Shown: positions 7,845-15,533 of the stretch, in pieces
Layout: every line of letters starts with the position of its first letter
Numbering within the stretch: position 1 is the first letter of the stretch
Source: Acetivibrio saccincola
GTDB taxonomy: Bacteria; Bacillota; Clostridia; Acetivibrionales; Acetivibrionaceae
Assembly (NCBI RefSeq): GCF_002844395.1
Contig: NZ_CP025197.1
Coordinates: 434,001-498,000 of the forward strand
DNA length: 64,000 nucleotides
Direction: 5' to 3'
Position numbers and translations under genes: made by a program
Notes under the pieces: generated by a model
Database searches by the model: none
Seen by the model: the letters and a program-made list of their open reading frames with translations, nothing else
Told to the model about the DNA's origin: nothing

Positions 7845-10097
7845 GTGAGTAAAGAAATGAAACAGTTTATAAACATTCCAGAGGAACTGAAGCAATTACC
7901 ACAGTGGGTATGTCATAGAAATAAAGTGCCTTTCAATCCGGTGACAGGAGCATCAGCTAAGGCAGGTCAGCTAGCTACATGGGCAAGTTTTGAGGATTGT
8001 GTGAATGCTTTGGATGGCGGAGGCTATGACGGTATCGGCTTTGAATTTAACAATAACGGCATTGTGGGTATAGATCTAGATCATGTTATTGCAGAGAATG
8101 GCTCATTATCTGACGAAGCGGTTGGGATTGTAGCAATGCTAGACAGCTACACAGAGTATTCTCCCAGTGGCAAAGGACTTCATATATTCGTCAAGGGTGA
8201 TATCCCTGTAGATGGCAGGAAGAAAGGCTTTATTGAAATGTATAAAGCCAAAAGGTATTTTACCATGACAGGTAATGTCTATGGTGATGAAAAGCCTATA
8301 AATGAGCGCACAGAGCAAGTCAAACAGTTATTTGGTAAATATTTCTCCGATTCCAAATCGGGAAAATCTGTTGGTACAAACAATCCTTGTATCAGTTCTG
8401 CAAAGGACTATCTTTCCATCGGACTTGCCAAGGATGCTGTGTTCAAGGCTCTTTGGGATGGTGAATACCAAAGTGAGAAGTGTACCAGCGAGAGTGAAGC
8501 AGACCTTGCACTGATGGGTAAGCTGCTCTATTGGTGCTCCGGCAATATAGATGCAGCCATTGAAGCCTTTATCAAATCCCCCTATGCATCAAGAAAGGAT
8601 GACAAGCACACAACCAAGCTGGAGCGGTCAGATTACCTGCAAAGAACCGCTATGAAAGCAATGCAAGGCTTGACTTCCACTGCTGCCGGGGATGATGAGC
8701 AATATTCCAAGCGGCAGGAACTCAGCCTTGACGATATGGGGAATGCCAAAAGGCTGGTTGCTATGTGTGGTAACAGCATCCGCTTCAGCTATATCAAAAA
8801 CAACTGGTACTGCTGGGACGGTAAGGTGTGGCAGGAGGATGAAACAGGAGCAATCAACCGTCTTGCTGATAAAACAGTGGAGGCTATGTATGCGGAAGCT
8901 ATAAAGCTTACAGACCAAGACAAGCGTGATAAATTACTGAAACATGCAGCCAAGAGCCGCTCCATTGCCGGCAGAAAAGCCATGATTGAGGGAGCAAAGC
9001 ACTTGGAGGGTATACCTGTTATTCCGGCAGACTTTGACAAGGATGTGTGGCTGTTGAACCTTCAAAATGGAGTCCTTGATTTGAAATCAGACAAGCTTTA
9101 TCCACACAATCCCGACTATATGATAACACAAATCAGCAATGCCAGTTACAATCCAAGTGCTAAATGCCCAAGGTGGCTTGATTACCTTGATAAAGTAACT
9201 GATGGCAATGCAGACCTTATGAAATACATGCAAAAGGCTGTCGGCTATTCCCTTACAGGTATTACAGGTGAAGAATGCCTGTTCATCCTCTATGGCACTG
9301 GGCGCAATGGTAAGGGAACCTTTGCAGAAACATTAATACATCTTTTAGGTTCATATGCCAAAACTGCACAGGTAGACAGCCTAATGCTCAAAAATGTATC
9401 CGGCAGCGGTGCCAATCCCGATATTGCAAGGCTCAAAGGTGCGAGAGTTGTTAATGCAGCAGAACCACAGAAAAACTCAAGGCTCAATGAAAGCCTTATT
9501 AAGCAGCTTACAGGGGGTGACATGGTTACAGCTAGATTCCTTTATGGAAAAGAGTTTGAATACCGCCCCGAGTTTAAGCTTTGGATTAATACAAATTACA
9601 AACCCCAGATATCCGGCAATGACGAGGGTATCTGGAGCAGAGTTAAGCTGCTACCCTTCACAGTATATTTTCCCCCAGAGAAGCGTGACCCTCATTTGAA
9701 GGACTTCCTTCGTGAAAAAGAGATAGATGGAATATTGAACTGGGCATTGGAGGGATTAAAGCTGTGGCAGAAAGAGGGCTTGGAAATGCCGGAAACAATG
9801 AAATTGGCTACAACGGACTACCGATGCGAAATGGACATAATGCAGAAATTCTTGGATGATTGCACAAAGCCCAAGAATAACAGCAGTGTCGGGGCATTGG
9901 ATTTGTACAAGGTTTGCACCCACTGGTGTAGTGAAAATGGTGAGTATGTTCTCAGCAATACAAAGTTTGGAAGAGATATGAACCGCTACCTTAACAAACG
10001 GAACTGCAGGACTGGGGTGGTTTACCTCAACATTGAACTCACAAAGCCATATGAAAATGCCAAGCAGGACTTTGAAGAAATTGATTTTCTCAAATAG
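7845..10097 (+). CDS. phage/plasmid-type primase-helicase (NrS-1/D5 type)
   Basis: 750 residues. The N-terminal region resembles the archaeo-eukaryotic primase-like part of NrS-1-type polymerases: GIGFEFNNNGIVGIDLDHV around residues 65-79, SPSGKGLHIFVKG and KRYFTMTGN. A helical helicase-binding segment (SEADLALMGKLLYWC) follows, then a D5-type N domain and an SF3 helicase with Walker A GTGRNGKGTF near residue 485 and RLKGARVVNAAEP behind it. It would prime and unwind DNA for replication of a mobile element. GTG 7845 and ATG 7857 are both possible; the ATG has the better spacing from GAGGTGAG. It lies in a phage-like module without integrase, terminase or portal. Confidence 0.88.
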   Translation: MSKEMKQFINIPEELKQLPQWVCHRNKVPFNPVTGASAKAGQLATWASFEDCVNALDGGGYDGIGFEFNNNGIVGIDLDHVIAENGSLSDEAVGIVAMLDSYTEYSPSGKGLHIFVKGDIPVDGRKKGFIEMYKAKRYFTMTGNVYGDEKPINERTEQVKQLFGKYFSDSKSGKSVGTNNPCISSAKDYLSIGLAKDAVFKALWDGEYQSEKCTSESEADLALMGKLLYWCSGNIDAAIEAFIKSPYASRKDDKHTTKLERSDYLQRTAMKAMQGLTSTAAGDDEQYSKRQELSLDDMGNAKRLVAMCGNSIRFSYIKNNWYCWDGKVWQEDETGAINRLADKTVEAMYAEAIKLTDQDKRDKLLKHAAKSRSIAGRKAMIEGAKHLEGIPVIPADFDKDVWLLNLQNGVLDLKSDKLYPHNPDYMITQISNASYNPSAKCPRWLDYLDKVTDGNADLMKYMQKAVGYSLTGITGEECLFILYGTGRNGKGTFAETLIHLLGSYAKTAQVDSLMLKNVSGSGANPDIARLKGARVVNAAEPQKNSRLNESLIKQLTGGDMVTARFLYGKEFEYRPEFKLWINTNYKPQISGNDEGIWSRVKLLPFTVYFPPEKRDPHLKDFLREKEIDGILNWALEGLKLWQKEGLEMPETMKLATTDYRCEMDIMQKFLDDCTKPKNNSSVGALDLYKVCTHWCSENGEYVLSNTKFGRDMNRYLNKRNCRTGVVYLNIELTKPYENAKQDFEEIDFLK

Positions 10098-10413
10098 TGT
10101 GTGGTGAGATGGTGGGTTGTGATGGAAATTTCAGTAACTTTTATATATTAATTTTCTATATAGACTTTTACAAAAACACATCACAACTCTAAACCCATAA
10201 CAATATAAGAATAAATATTTAAACATTAAAGGAGGTGAATTGTGTGAAAGCATTAAGAACAGTGGACTTGAGGGGTAGGGGGAGGTCATATCTCTACAGC
10301 AAAGCATAAAGACAACGGGCTGGCAGCACCGCGTAAAAAAATGCAGATTCAAACGGGGTATTAACCCCAGACCATATTAACAAAAAAACAATTATGAAAA
10401 TGGAGGTTTTAAC
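10098..10413. other. spacer between primase and capsid genes
   Basis: AT-rich, probably a deletion scar where packaging and portal genes would lie in a complete phage. It contains one short frame with a good GGAGG site (10244-10309). A good ribosome site (TGGAGGTTTT) precedes the capsid gene. Confidence 0.5.
10244..10309 (+). CDS. 21-codon frame with strong ribosome site
   Basis: GTG start 7 bases after AAAGGAGG, product KALRTVDLRGRGRSYLYSKA after the start. Not recognised. It could be the N-terminal remnant of a deleted phage gene or a genuine micro-protein. Confidence 0.25.
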   Translation: MKALRTVDLRGRGRSYLYSKA

Positions 10414-11727
10414 ATGAGATTTATAGCAGATTTGGTACATGAGAAAAAGCAATTGGTGGAGAAAGCACAAGCTATTCTTCACGAAGCGGAAAAAGCGGGT
10501 GGAAGTTTGACAAAGGAACAGGAGCGACAGTTTAACCGCTACACAGACAAAATAAAGAGCATTAATGAAAGCATTGACGAGGAATTATTAAATATCAGAA
10601 CCTCTGAGCCAATTCTGAATATGCCACAAAAAGCTGTATCTCCTGTGGAAGAAACAAAAACTCCGGTTACAAAGGCTATATCAAAATCATTCAGAGGGAT
10701 GTTCTATGGCAATGAAACAGTAAAACTCAGCAACAATGGTTTTCATTCCATGGATGAATTCCTGAGAACACTTCACTCAGGCAGAGCCGACAACAGGCTA
10801 ATAAATGCCAGTATGGTGGAAGGAATACCCGAATTCGGCGGATATTCCGTTCCGGAGGAATACGGAGCCTTCCTGATGGATAAATCCCTGGAGAATGAAA
10901 GCATCCGTCCAAGAGCAACGGTATGGGCAATGGGAAGTGAAACAAAGAAAGTACCAGCCTTTGACGGAGCAGACAGAACCAACAACCTATTCGGCGGCAT
11001 CTCGGGCGAATGGCTTGAAGAAGGACAGACAGGCACACGAAAAACAGCCAAGTTAAGGCTGATTCAACTGAAAGCCAAGAAGCTGGCTTGCTTCTCACAG
11101 GCATCCAATGAACTCATTGCAGATGGGATGTCTTTTGAAGAAATGCTTGCCGGAACGCTTATTAAAGGCTTGGGCTGGTACATGGACTATGCCTTTATCA
11201 ATGGAACAGGTGAAGGACAGCCTCTTGGTATTATAAATGACCCGGCGCTGATTACTGTAGATAAAGAGGACTCTCAATCAGCAGCCACAATTACCTATCA
11301 AAACGTGGTCAATATGTTCTCAAGGCTTGCTCCGTCCTGCTTTACCAATGCGGTATGGCTTGCCAATCCATCGGTAATACCACAATTACTTACCATGACC
11401 ATCACTATTGGTACCGGTGGCGCTCAGATACCGGTGTTCAGGGAAGAAAGCGGGAAATTCACACTTCTGGGTAAAGAGGTTTTATTCACTGAGAAATGCC
11501 CCGCATTGGGTGCTAAGGGAGATTTAATCCTTGCAGATCTTTCCCAGTATGCCATAGGCATGAGGAAAGAGATCGCTCTTGACCGCTCCAATGTCCCAGG
11601 CTGGATGGAGGATATGACCGACTACAGGGTGATAGTGCGTGTAGATGGTCAGGGAACCTGGGATAAACCTATAGCGCCGAAAAACGGAGCAACATTCTCA
11701 TGGGCAGTGGCTTTGGAGGCAAGATAG
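10414..11727 (+). CDS. HK97-type phage major capsid protein
   Basis: 437 residues. An N-terminal helical scaffold-like region (LTKEQERQFNRYTDKIKSI) is followed by the HK97-fold body: GGYSVPEEYGAFLMDKSL, a conserved SGEWLEEGQTGTRKTAKL segment, the SQASNELIADG helix, NGTGEGQPLGIIN, and the late ILADLSQYAIGMRKEI with FSWAVALEAR end. Length and order fit phage_capsid (gp5) proteins. No protease, portal, terminase or tail gene is visible on either side, so it belongs to a satellite, a decayed prophage or a domesticated shell. The ribosome site GGAGGTTTT is strong. Confidence 0.9.
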   Translation: MRFIADLVHEKKQLVEKAQAILHEAEKAGGSLTKEQERQFNRYTDKIKSINESIDEELLNIRTSEPILNMPQKAVSPVEETKTPVTKAISKSFRGMFYGNETVKLSNNGFHSMDEFLRTLHSGRADNRLINASMVEGIPEFGGYSVPEEYGAFLMDKSLENESIRPRATVWAMGSETKKVPAFDGADRTNNLFGGISGEWLEEGQTGTRKTAKLRLIQLKAKKLACFSQASNELIADGMSFEEMLAGTLIKGLGWYMDYAFINGTGEGQPLGIINDPALITVDKEDSQSAATITYQNVVNMFSRLAPSCFTNAVWLANPSVIPQLLTMTITIGTGGAQIPVFREESGKFTLLGKEVLFTEKCPALGAKGDLILADLSQYAIGMRKEIALDRSNVPGWMEDMTDYRVIVRVDGQGTWDKPIAPKNGATFSWAVALEAR

Positions 11728-12016
11728 TCTACCCAAATTTGAGACAAAGCAACCATTGAATCCAGTTTTAGGGTAAATGAGTAAATGCTTATTTCATTGC
11801 CATAGAAACAAAATTGAGGCTAAGCAATACTTAGGGTGAAATGAGCAAAATGGAAGTGCTGCTCCTCCTACAAGAGGCTTTGGCAGGGGTGGTGCTCAAT
11901 TCTAAAACTGATAGAAATACTGCTTTCTAAAGCATAATTGACTTGCTATATCAGCGGTTCAGAGTGATGAATGTTACTGCGGAATAAAGGCTTTAACCGT
12001 AGGAAGGGGTGAAAGT

Positions 12017-12319
12017 GTGAGAGCAAAGATTACCACAACCATAGAGGAAGCCTTATTGAACAAAGCTAAGGCACTTGCTAAACAGGAGGGCTTGTCTGGT
12101 GCCAATGCAATTATTGAAAGGGCGCTGGAGCTGTATTTTACCAGTATTCAAAGTGAAGTATGGGAAAAATCGTTGTCCAGCGGCTGGATAAAGAAGCTGG
12201 TTCTCAAAAGGGATTCTATTCTGTACGAAAACATCAAGTGCAGAAAAACCATGGAGAACTGCAGGCCGGATGATTACACACCTGAAAGCCTAAAAGCAAA
12301 AGGCTGGAAGAAGGTTTAG
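12017..12319 (+). CDS. CopG-like small DNA-binding protein
   Basis: 100 residues from a GTG behind GAAGGGGTGAAA. The N terminus MRAKITTTIEEALLNKAKALAKQ and NAIIERALELYF fit a ribbon-helix-helix regulator or antitoxin. The C-terminal half (KLVLKRDSILYENIKCRKTMENC, then YTPESLKAKGWKK) is not recognised. It stands alone between the capsid gene and the second IS110 element, with no obvious toxin partner. The 290 bases before it hold no convincing gene. Confidence 0.6.
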   Translation: MRAKITTTIEEALLNKAKALAKQEGLSGANAIIERALELYFTSIQSEVWEKSLSSGWIKKLVLKRDSILYENIKCRKTMENCRPDDYTPESLKAKGWKKV

Positions 12320-12334
12320 CAGCCGGGGAAAAGG

Positions 12335-12700
12335 CCTCTGTATTGCTCCCTGAAACGTAAAAGCGTAGGTTGCAGCCGTAAGCTTTGTTGAAACAGAAAG
12401 GGCAAATAAGAGGAATTTGAAAGGCTGCTGCAGTTATCAATACAGAAATTTATTGGTCAGAAGCACTAAGAAATTTATGTCCAAGCGAAGCAGTAAAAGA
12501 ACATTAGGAAATTTGAACTAAGGCTCGTGATGCCTGAAATCACGTAATTTGTCACACCAGGAATAGATAGGTTGGCGTTCCCTTGCGAGGATTAAGGTTA
12601 AGGACACTTCTTTACAAGAAATGTCCCTAATCGAATCTAACGCTCTTAAATTGAGGTTGCCGGTACGAGTGGTGGAGACATTGGAAAAAGGAGAGGATAG
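12335..12700 (+). ncRNA. candidate bridge RNA region of IS110 no. 2
   Basis: Non-coding DNA upstream of the transposase with visible stems: 12526-12544 (CGTGAT with ATCACG) and about 12602-12629 (GGACA with TGTCC around CTTCTTTACAAGAAA, itself partly self-complementary). GGTTGGCGTTCCC with its facing AACGCTC may close a larger domain. The position is that of bridge RNAs in IS110-subgroup elements. The boundaries of the RNA are not determined. Confidence 0.42.
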
Positions 12701-12702
12701 AC

Positions 12703-13926
12703 ATTTATCATAAACGAAACACCTGCTTTGTTGGAATTGATATGCACAAGGACGCACATTGTGCAGTTGTAATTGATTGTTGGATGAATAAACTGGGTGA
12801 GGTTAACTTTGAAAACAGACCATCCAGATACCCTGCATTCGTTGAGGATGTTAGGAAGATTTGCGGGACAAAGGAAATTGTATTCGGACTTGAAGATACC
12901 AGAGGCTTTGGCAGAAACCTTGCTGCCTATCTGGTGGGCAGGAAGTTTGAAGTCAAGCACGTTAACCCTGCCTATACAAGCACTGTAAGGCTGGCAAACC
13001 CTATCATTTACAAGGATGACTCCTATGATGCCTATTGTGTGGCAAGGGTCCTCAGGGATATGGTGGACACTCTGCAGGATGCCAAGCATGAGGATATATT
13101 CTGGACAATCCGGCAGATAGTTAAAAGGCGGGATTTGATTGTAAAGAGCAATGTGATGAACAAGAACCAGCTCCACAGCCAGCTTGCTTATAGCTACCCA
13201 TCTTACAGGAAATTCTTTGCCATGATTGATTCCAAGAGTGCCTTATGTTTCTGGGAGAACTACCCGTCACCAGAGTATATATGGAACACAACACCGGAAG
13301 AAATATATCACACAATAAAGCCGGTGCATCAGGCGCTTAAAATACAGCGCATTCATGAGATTATATCCATGATTGAAAGAGATGGAGACACAAGAAAGGA
13401 CTATCAGCCCGAAAGAGATTTTATTGTGAGAAACATCGTAAAGGATATCAGGCACAACAAGGAGTTGATTTCCGAAATTGACGATGAACTAAGAAAGCTG
13501 ATACCTTTGACAGGCTATAAGCTACATACAATGCCGGGAATTGACCTTGTTACAGAAGCACAGATAATATCTGAAATCGGGGATATAAACCGTTTCCCTG
13601 ACTCAGACAAGCTGGCTCGGTTTATGGGCTTGGCGCCGGTGCAATTCAGCTCTGCCGGAAAGGGCAAAGACCAAAGGTGCAGGAATGGCAACAGGGCACT
13701 AAATGCGATATTTCACTTTCTTGCAATCCAGATGGTAGCAGTATCGGCTTCAGGAAAGCCAAGGCACCCGGTATTCAGGGAGTATTTTGAGCAGAAGGTC
13801 AAAGAGGGCAAGAACAAGCCACAGGCGCTTGTGTGCGTGGCAAGGCGGCTTGTGAGGATTATTTACGGTATGATGAAAACCAAGACGGAATACAGGCCAT
13901 ATGAAAAGGTTGATGACAAGAACTGA
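12703..13926 (+). CDS. IS110-family transposase (DEDD recombinase)
   Basis: Recombinase of IS110 type. The catalytic FVGIDMHKDAH lies at the very N terminus, then FGLEDTRGFGRNLA with the acidic E, KDDSYDAYCVAR, and a C-terminal Transposase_20 part with LHTMPGIDLVTEAQIISEIGD, RFMGLAPVQFSSAG and RCRNGNRALNAIFHF. The first ATG (12742) lies after the first catalytic aspartate, so the real start must be upstream. No ATG, GTG or TTG exists in frame back to the stop at 12652. An ATT at 12703, six bases after GGAGAGG, is the best candidate. The C-terminal serine and the whole length of about 400 residues fit the family. Confidence 0.85.
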   Translation: MYHKRNTCFVGIDMHKDAHCAVVIDCWMNKLGEVNFENRPSRYPAFVEDVRKICGTKEIVFGLEDTRGFGRNLAAYLVGRKFEVKHVNPAYTSTVRLANPIIYKDDSYDAYCVARVLRDMVDTLQDAKHEDIFWTIRQIVKRRDLIVKSNVMNKNQLHSQLAYSYPSYRKFFAMIDSKSALCFWENYPSPEYIWNTTPEEIYHTIKPVHQALKIQRIHEIISMIERDGDTRKDYQPERDFIVRNIVKDIRHNKELISEIDDELRKLIPLTGYKLHTMPGIDLVTEAQIISEIGDINRFPDSDKLARFMGLAPVQFSSAGKGKDQRCRNGNRALNAIFHFLAIQMVAVSASGKPRHPVFREYFEQKVKEGKNKPQALVCVARRLVRIIYGMMKTKTEYRPYEKVDDKN

Positions 13927-13985
13927 TTTCATATTCTGGAAGCAAAGCAATGGAAGATAATTCTTTTTTGATTGAGATATGGTAG

Positions 13986-14345
13986 CAGGAATTATATAAT
14001 AGTTATAGTCCTTGTAGTGAGGGAACGCGTAGCACTCTAACTTCTAAAGATATACGTTTTACTCAAGACAGTATCTCAGCAACCTTCAAGGATGGTTCTA
14101 GCGTTGATGATTTAATTAATGGGTTAAAATCAGGAAAAATATCTCCTAATGATGTGCCAGCAATCCGTATATTTGAAAAAGATGGGGTGATTTATTCTTT
14201 GGATAATAGACGACTATATGCCTTTAAAGAAGCGGGAATTGATAATATTAATTATGTATGGGCAACCCCTGAGGAAATTGCCAATGAAGCTTGGAAAATG
14301 ACAACAAACAATGGTGGAGTCACAATAAGAGTAAGAGGAAGGTAG
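13986..14345 (+). pseudogene. toxin end of RHS tip 3, without Hint
   Basis: Open from 13986 without a credible start. The bases GGGAACGCGTAG at 14021 also occur at the toxin border of tip 2 (6341), so the cassette was once joined to the same kind of stem. The toxin itself is about 105 residues: DIRFTQDSISATFKDGSSV, VPAIRIFEKDGVIYSLDNRR, LYAFKEAG, WATPEEIANEAWKMTTNNGG and IRVRGR. The IRIFEKDG.IYSLDNRRLYAF pattern resembles ParB/sulfiredoxin-like domains, which is an inference from pattern only. The stop lies 8 bases before the immunity gene. Confidence 0.7.
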
Positions 14346-14353
14346 GAGGTTAT

Positions 14354-14740
14354 ATGAATATTTTAATCTATAAAAAAGAATATGAATTCCATACAACACC
14401 AATGGAGAACATAGTATTAAATCCTTATTCAATTGAAATCGATATTGATAATATTGAAGAAGAACGCTACAGGATACTCATAAAACCATATATAGCGTTT
14501 AAGGTCGTAACTATTGATTGCGTATCAAGTAGAGATTATTTTCATGAATACTGTTATCGAGATGGAAGATTCCATAGGCATATTTTGGAAATTGAAAATT
14601 CACCTTGGATTGAACAATTAGGGAAAAATATAGCATATCATAATAGCCATATTCTTCGAGACGTAAAACACTTTGTATTACCATTGCAAGATATTGTTAT
14701 AGAGGTTATAGCAAAAGAACTAGTAATCACAAAACTATAA
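14354..14740 (+). CDS. probable immunity protein for RHS toxin 3
   Basis: 128 residues from the ATG at 14354, chosen because AGGAGG stands 6 bases before it; an earlier in-frame ATG at 14291 lies inside the toxin. Soluble, rich in aromatic and acidic residues (YSIEIDIDNIEEERYRILIKP, RDGRFHRHILEIENSPWIEQL in parts). Family not recognised. Role inferred from tight coupling to the toxin end. A terminator follows at 14780. Confidence 0.7.
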   Translation: MNILIYKKEYEFHTTPMENIVLNPYSIEIDIDNIEEERYRILIKPYIAFKVVTIDCVSSRDYFHEYCYRDGRFHRHILEIENSPWIEQLGKNIAYHNSHILRDVKHFVLPLQDIVIEVIAKELVITKL

Positions 14741-14779
14741 TAATGGGCTACTCAACTGAAAGCGCAGTAGCAAGCCAAT

Positions 14780-14820
14780 ACCCGGCAAGCCAATAAAACG
14801 GCAAGTCGGGTTTTCTTTTT
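14780..14820 (+). terminator. terminator after immunity gene 3
   Basis: CCCGGC (14781-14786) pairs with GTCGGG (14805-14810) and is followed by TTTTCTTTTT. It is the counterpart of the terminator at 7095; the two use different G-U pairs, so structure and not sequence is kept. Confidence 0.75.
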
Positions 14821-14828
14821 ATCTGTGC

Positions 14829-14858
14829 TTGACATATCGTAATACAATGTGATACAAT
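14829..14858 (+). promoter_or_regulatory. promoter of phage-like module 2
   Basis: TTGACA at 14829-14834, an 18-base spacer and TACAAT at 14853-14858, the same layout as at 7143. Confidence 0.7.
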
Positions 14859-14889
14859 AAAACCAACAAGAAACACAGGAGGTGCATTG

Positions 14890-15279
14890 ATGTCTACAGA
14901 AAAGGATAGTATGTTACGGGTAAGGCTTACACAAAGGCAGTCGAATGAATTGGATGCCATCATTGATGAACTTCAAGCACAAATGCCAGAAGCAAGTGTT
15001 ACAACATCAAGCATAGCAAGATATGCTCTGGAGAAGTATGTGAGCGACCATATCGCCAAGCGTGACGGTACCAAGATTTTCATTGAAATCAGTACAGCAG
15101 ATGCCACAGAAGAGGATATAAAGAATCTCTACGACCTTCTTTCCAAGCTGTTTGACGAAACAAAGGAAAATTACTCACCAATGGTTAATTACATGGTTGG
15201 GGAGATTTTAGAGCCTGTGATGATGAAGATGGCAAGCCTCATGAAGCCTAAGAAACCGGAGGTGAAGGCAGGTGAGTAA
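14890..15279 (+). CDS. small regulator-like protein, module copy 2
   Basis: 129 residues, nearly the same as the product at 7204 with scattered conservative changes (for example VHYMVGEILEPLMM against VNYMVGEILEPVMM). It has the same ribbon-helix-helix-like N terminus and the same overlap with the zinc-ribbon gene. Start at ATG 14890 behind GGAGGTGCATTG. Preservation of the frame in both copies indicates selection or a recent duplication. Confidence 0.75.
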   Translation: MSTEKDSMLRVRLTQRQSNELDAIIDELQAQMPEASVTTSSIARYALEKYVSDHIAKRDGTKIFIEISTADATEEDIKNLYDLLSKLFDETKENYSPMVNYMVGEILEPVMMKMASLMKPKKPEVKAGE

Positions 15280-15409
15280 GAAAAAGTACATTGTCCGCTG
15301 TCCTCACTGTAATCACAGAGTATTTGATGCCGATTATGCTGATGTTGAAATCAAATGCCCGGTGTGCAAAAAGGTTTTTGAAGTAAAGCTGGAGAAGAAG
15401 GCGGGGTAA
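15272..15409 (+). CDS. 45-residue zinc-ribbon protein, copy 2
   Basis: Same as the product at 7586 except for one R to K change. It starts with GTG here, inside the end of the previous gene, with CPHC and CPVC knuckles. Confidence 0.8.
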   Translation: MSKKKYIVRCPHCNHRVFDADYADVEIKCPVCKKVFEVKLEKKAG

Positions 15410-15411
15410 AA

Positions 15412-15462
15412 GTGAATAAATCTGGCACAGAGCCACAAAGGGAGCAGATGACTCACCTATAG
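15412..15462 (+). CDS. possible 16-codon leader peptide, copy 2
   Basis: GTG frame NKSGTEPQREQMTHL after the start, ending at a TAG that overlaps the hairpin base. See the copy at 7727. Conserved length and frame are the only support. Confidence 0.35.
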   Translation: MNKSGTEPQREQMTHL

Positions 15463-15501
15463 AGCCTGGCAGATAGTCTAAAAAACTATTTGTCAGGCTC
15501 T
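15461..15501 (+). terminator. hairpin before prim-pol gene, copy 2
   Basis: Arms AGAGCCTGGCAGATAGT and ACTATTTGTCAGGCTCT, then TTTAAATTTTTT. It differs from the first copy by one base that keeps the pairing. Terminator or attenuator before the primase gene. Confidence 0.65.
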
Positions 15502-15533
15502 TTAAATTTTTTAGCACGACAGGAGGTGAGAAT

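Larger units (their letters stand above)
12320..13985 (+). mobile_element. IS110-family element no. 2 (ends approximate)
   Basis: Contains a complete DEDD transposase and about 370 bases of structured non-coding DNA upstream of it. No clear terminal inverted repeats were found, as is usual for IS110 elements, so the ends given are only the neighbouring genes. It sits directly before the third RHS tip and has probably replaced the upstream part of that tip. Confidence 0.6.

Noticed and set aside
11728-12016. Further phage head genes behind the capsid gene
   Set aside because: Only very short frames, for example a 29-codon one near 11840 without family features.
12742-12744. ATG 12742 as start of the IS110 transposase
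   Set aside because: It would remove the first catalytic aspartate in GIDM, and no ribosome site stands before it.
12646-13176. 176-aa minus-strand frame over the IS110 transposase
   Set aside because: Antisense shadow of a clear transposase gene, without family features.
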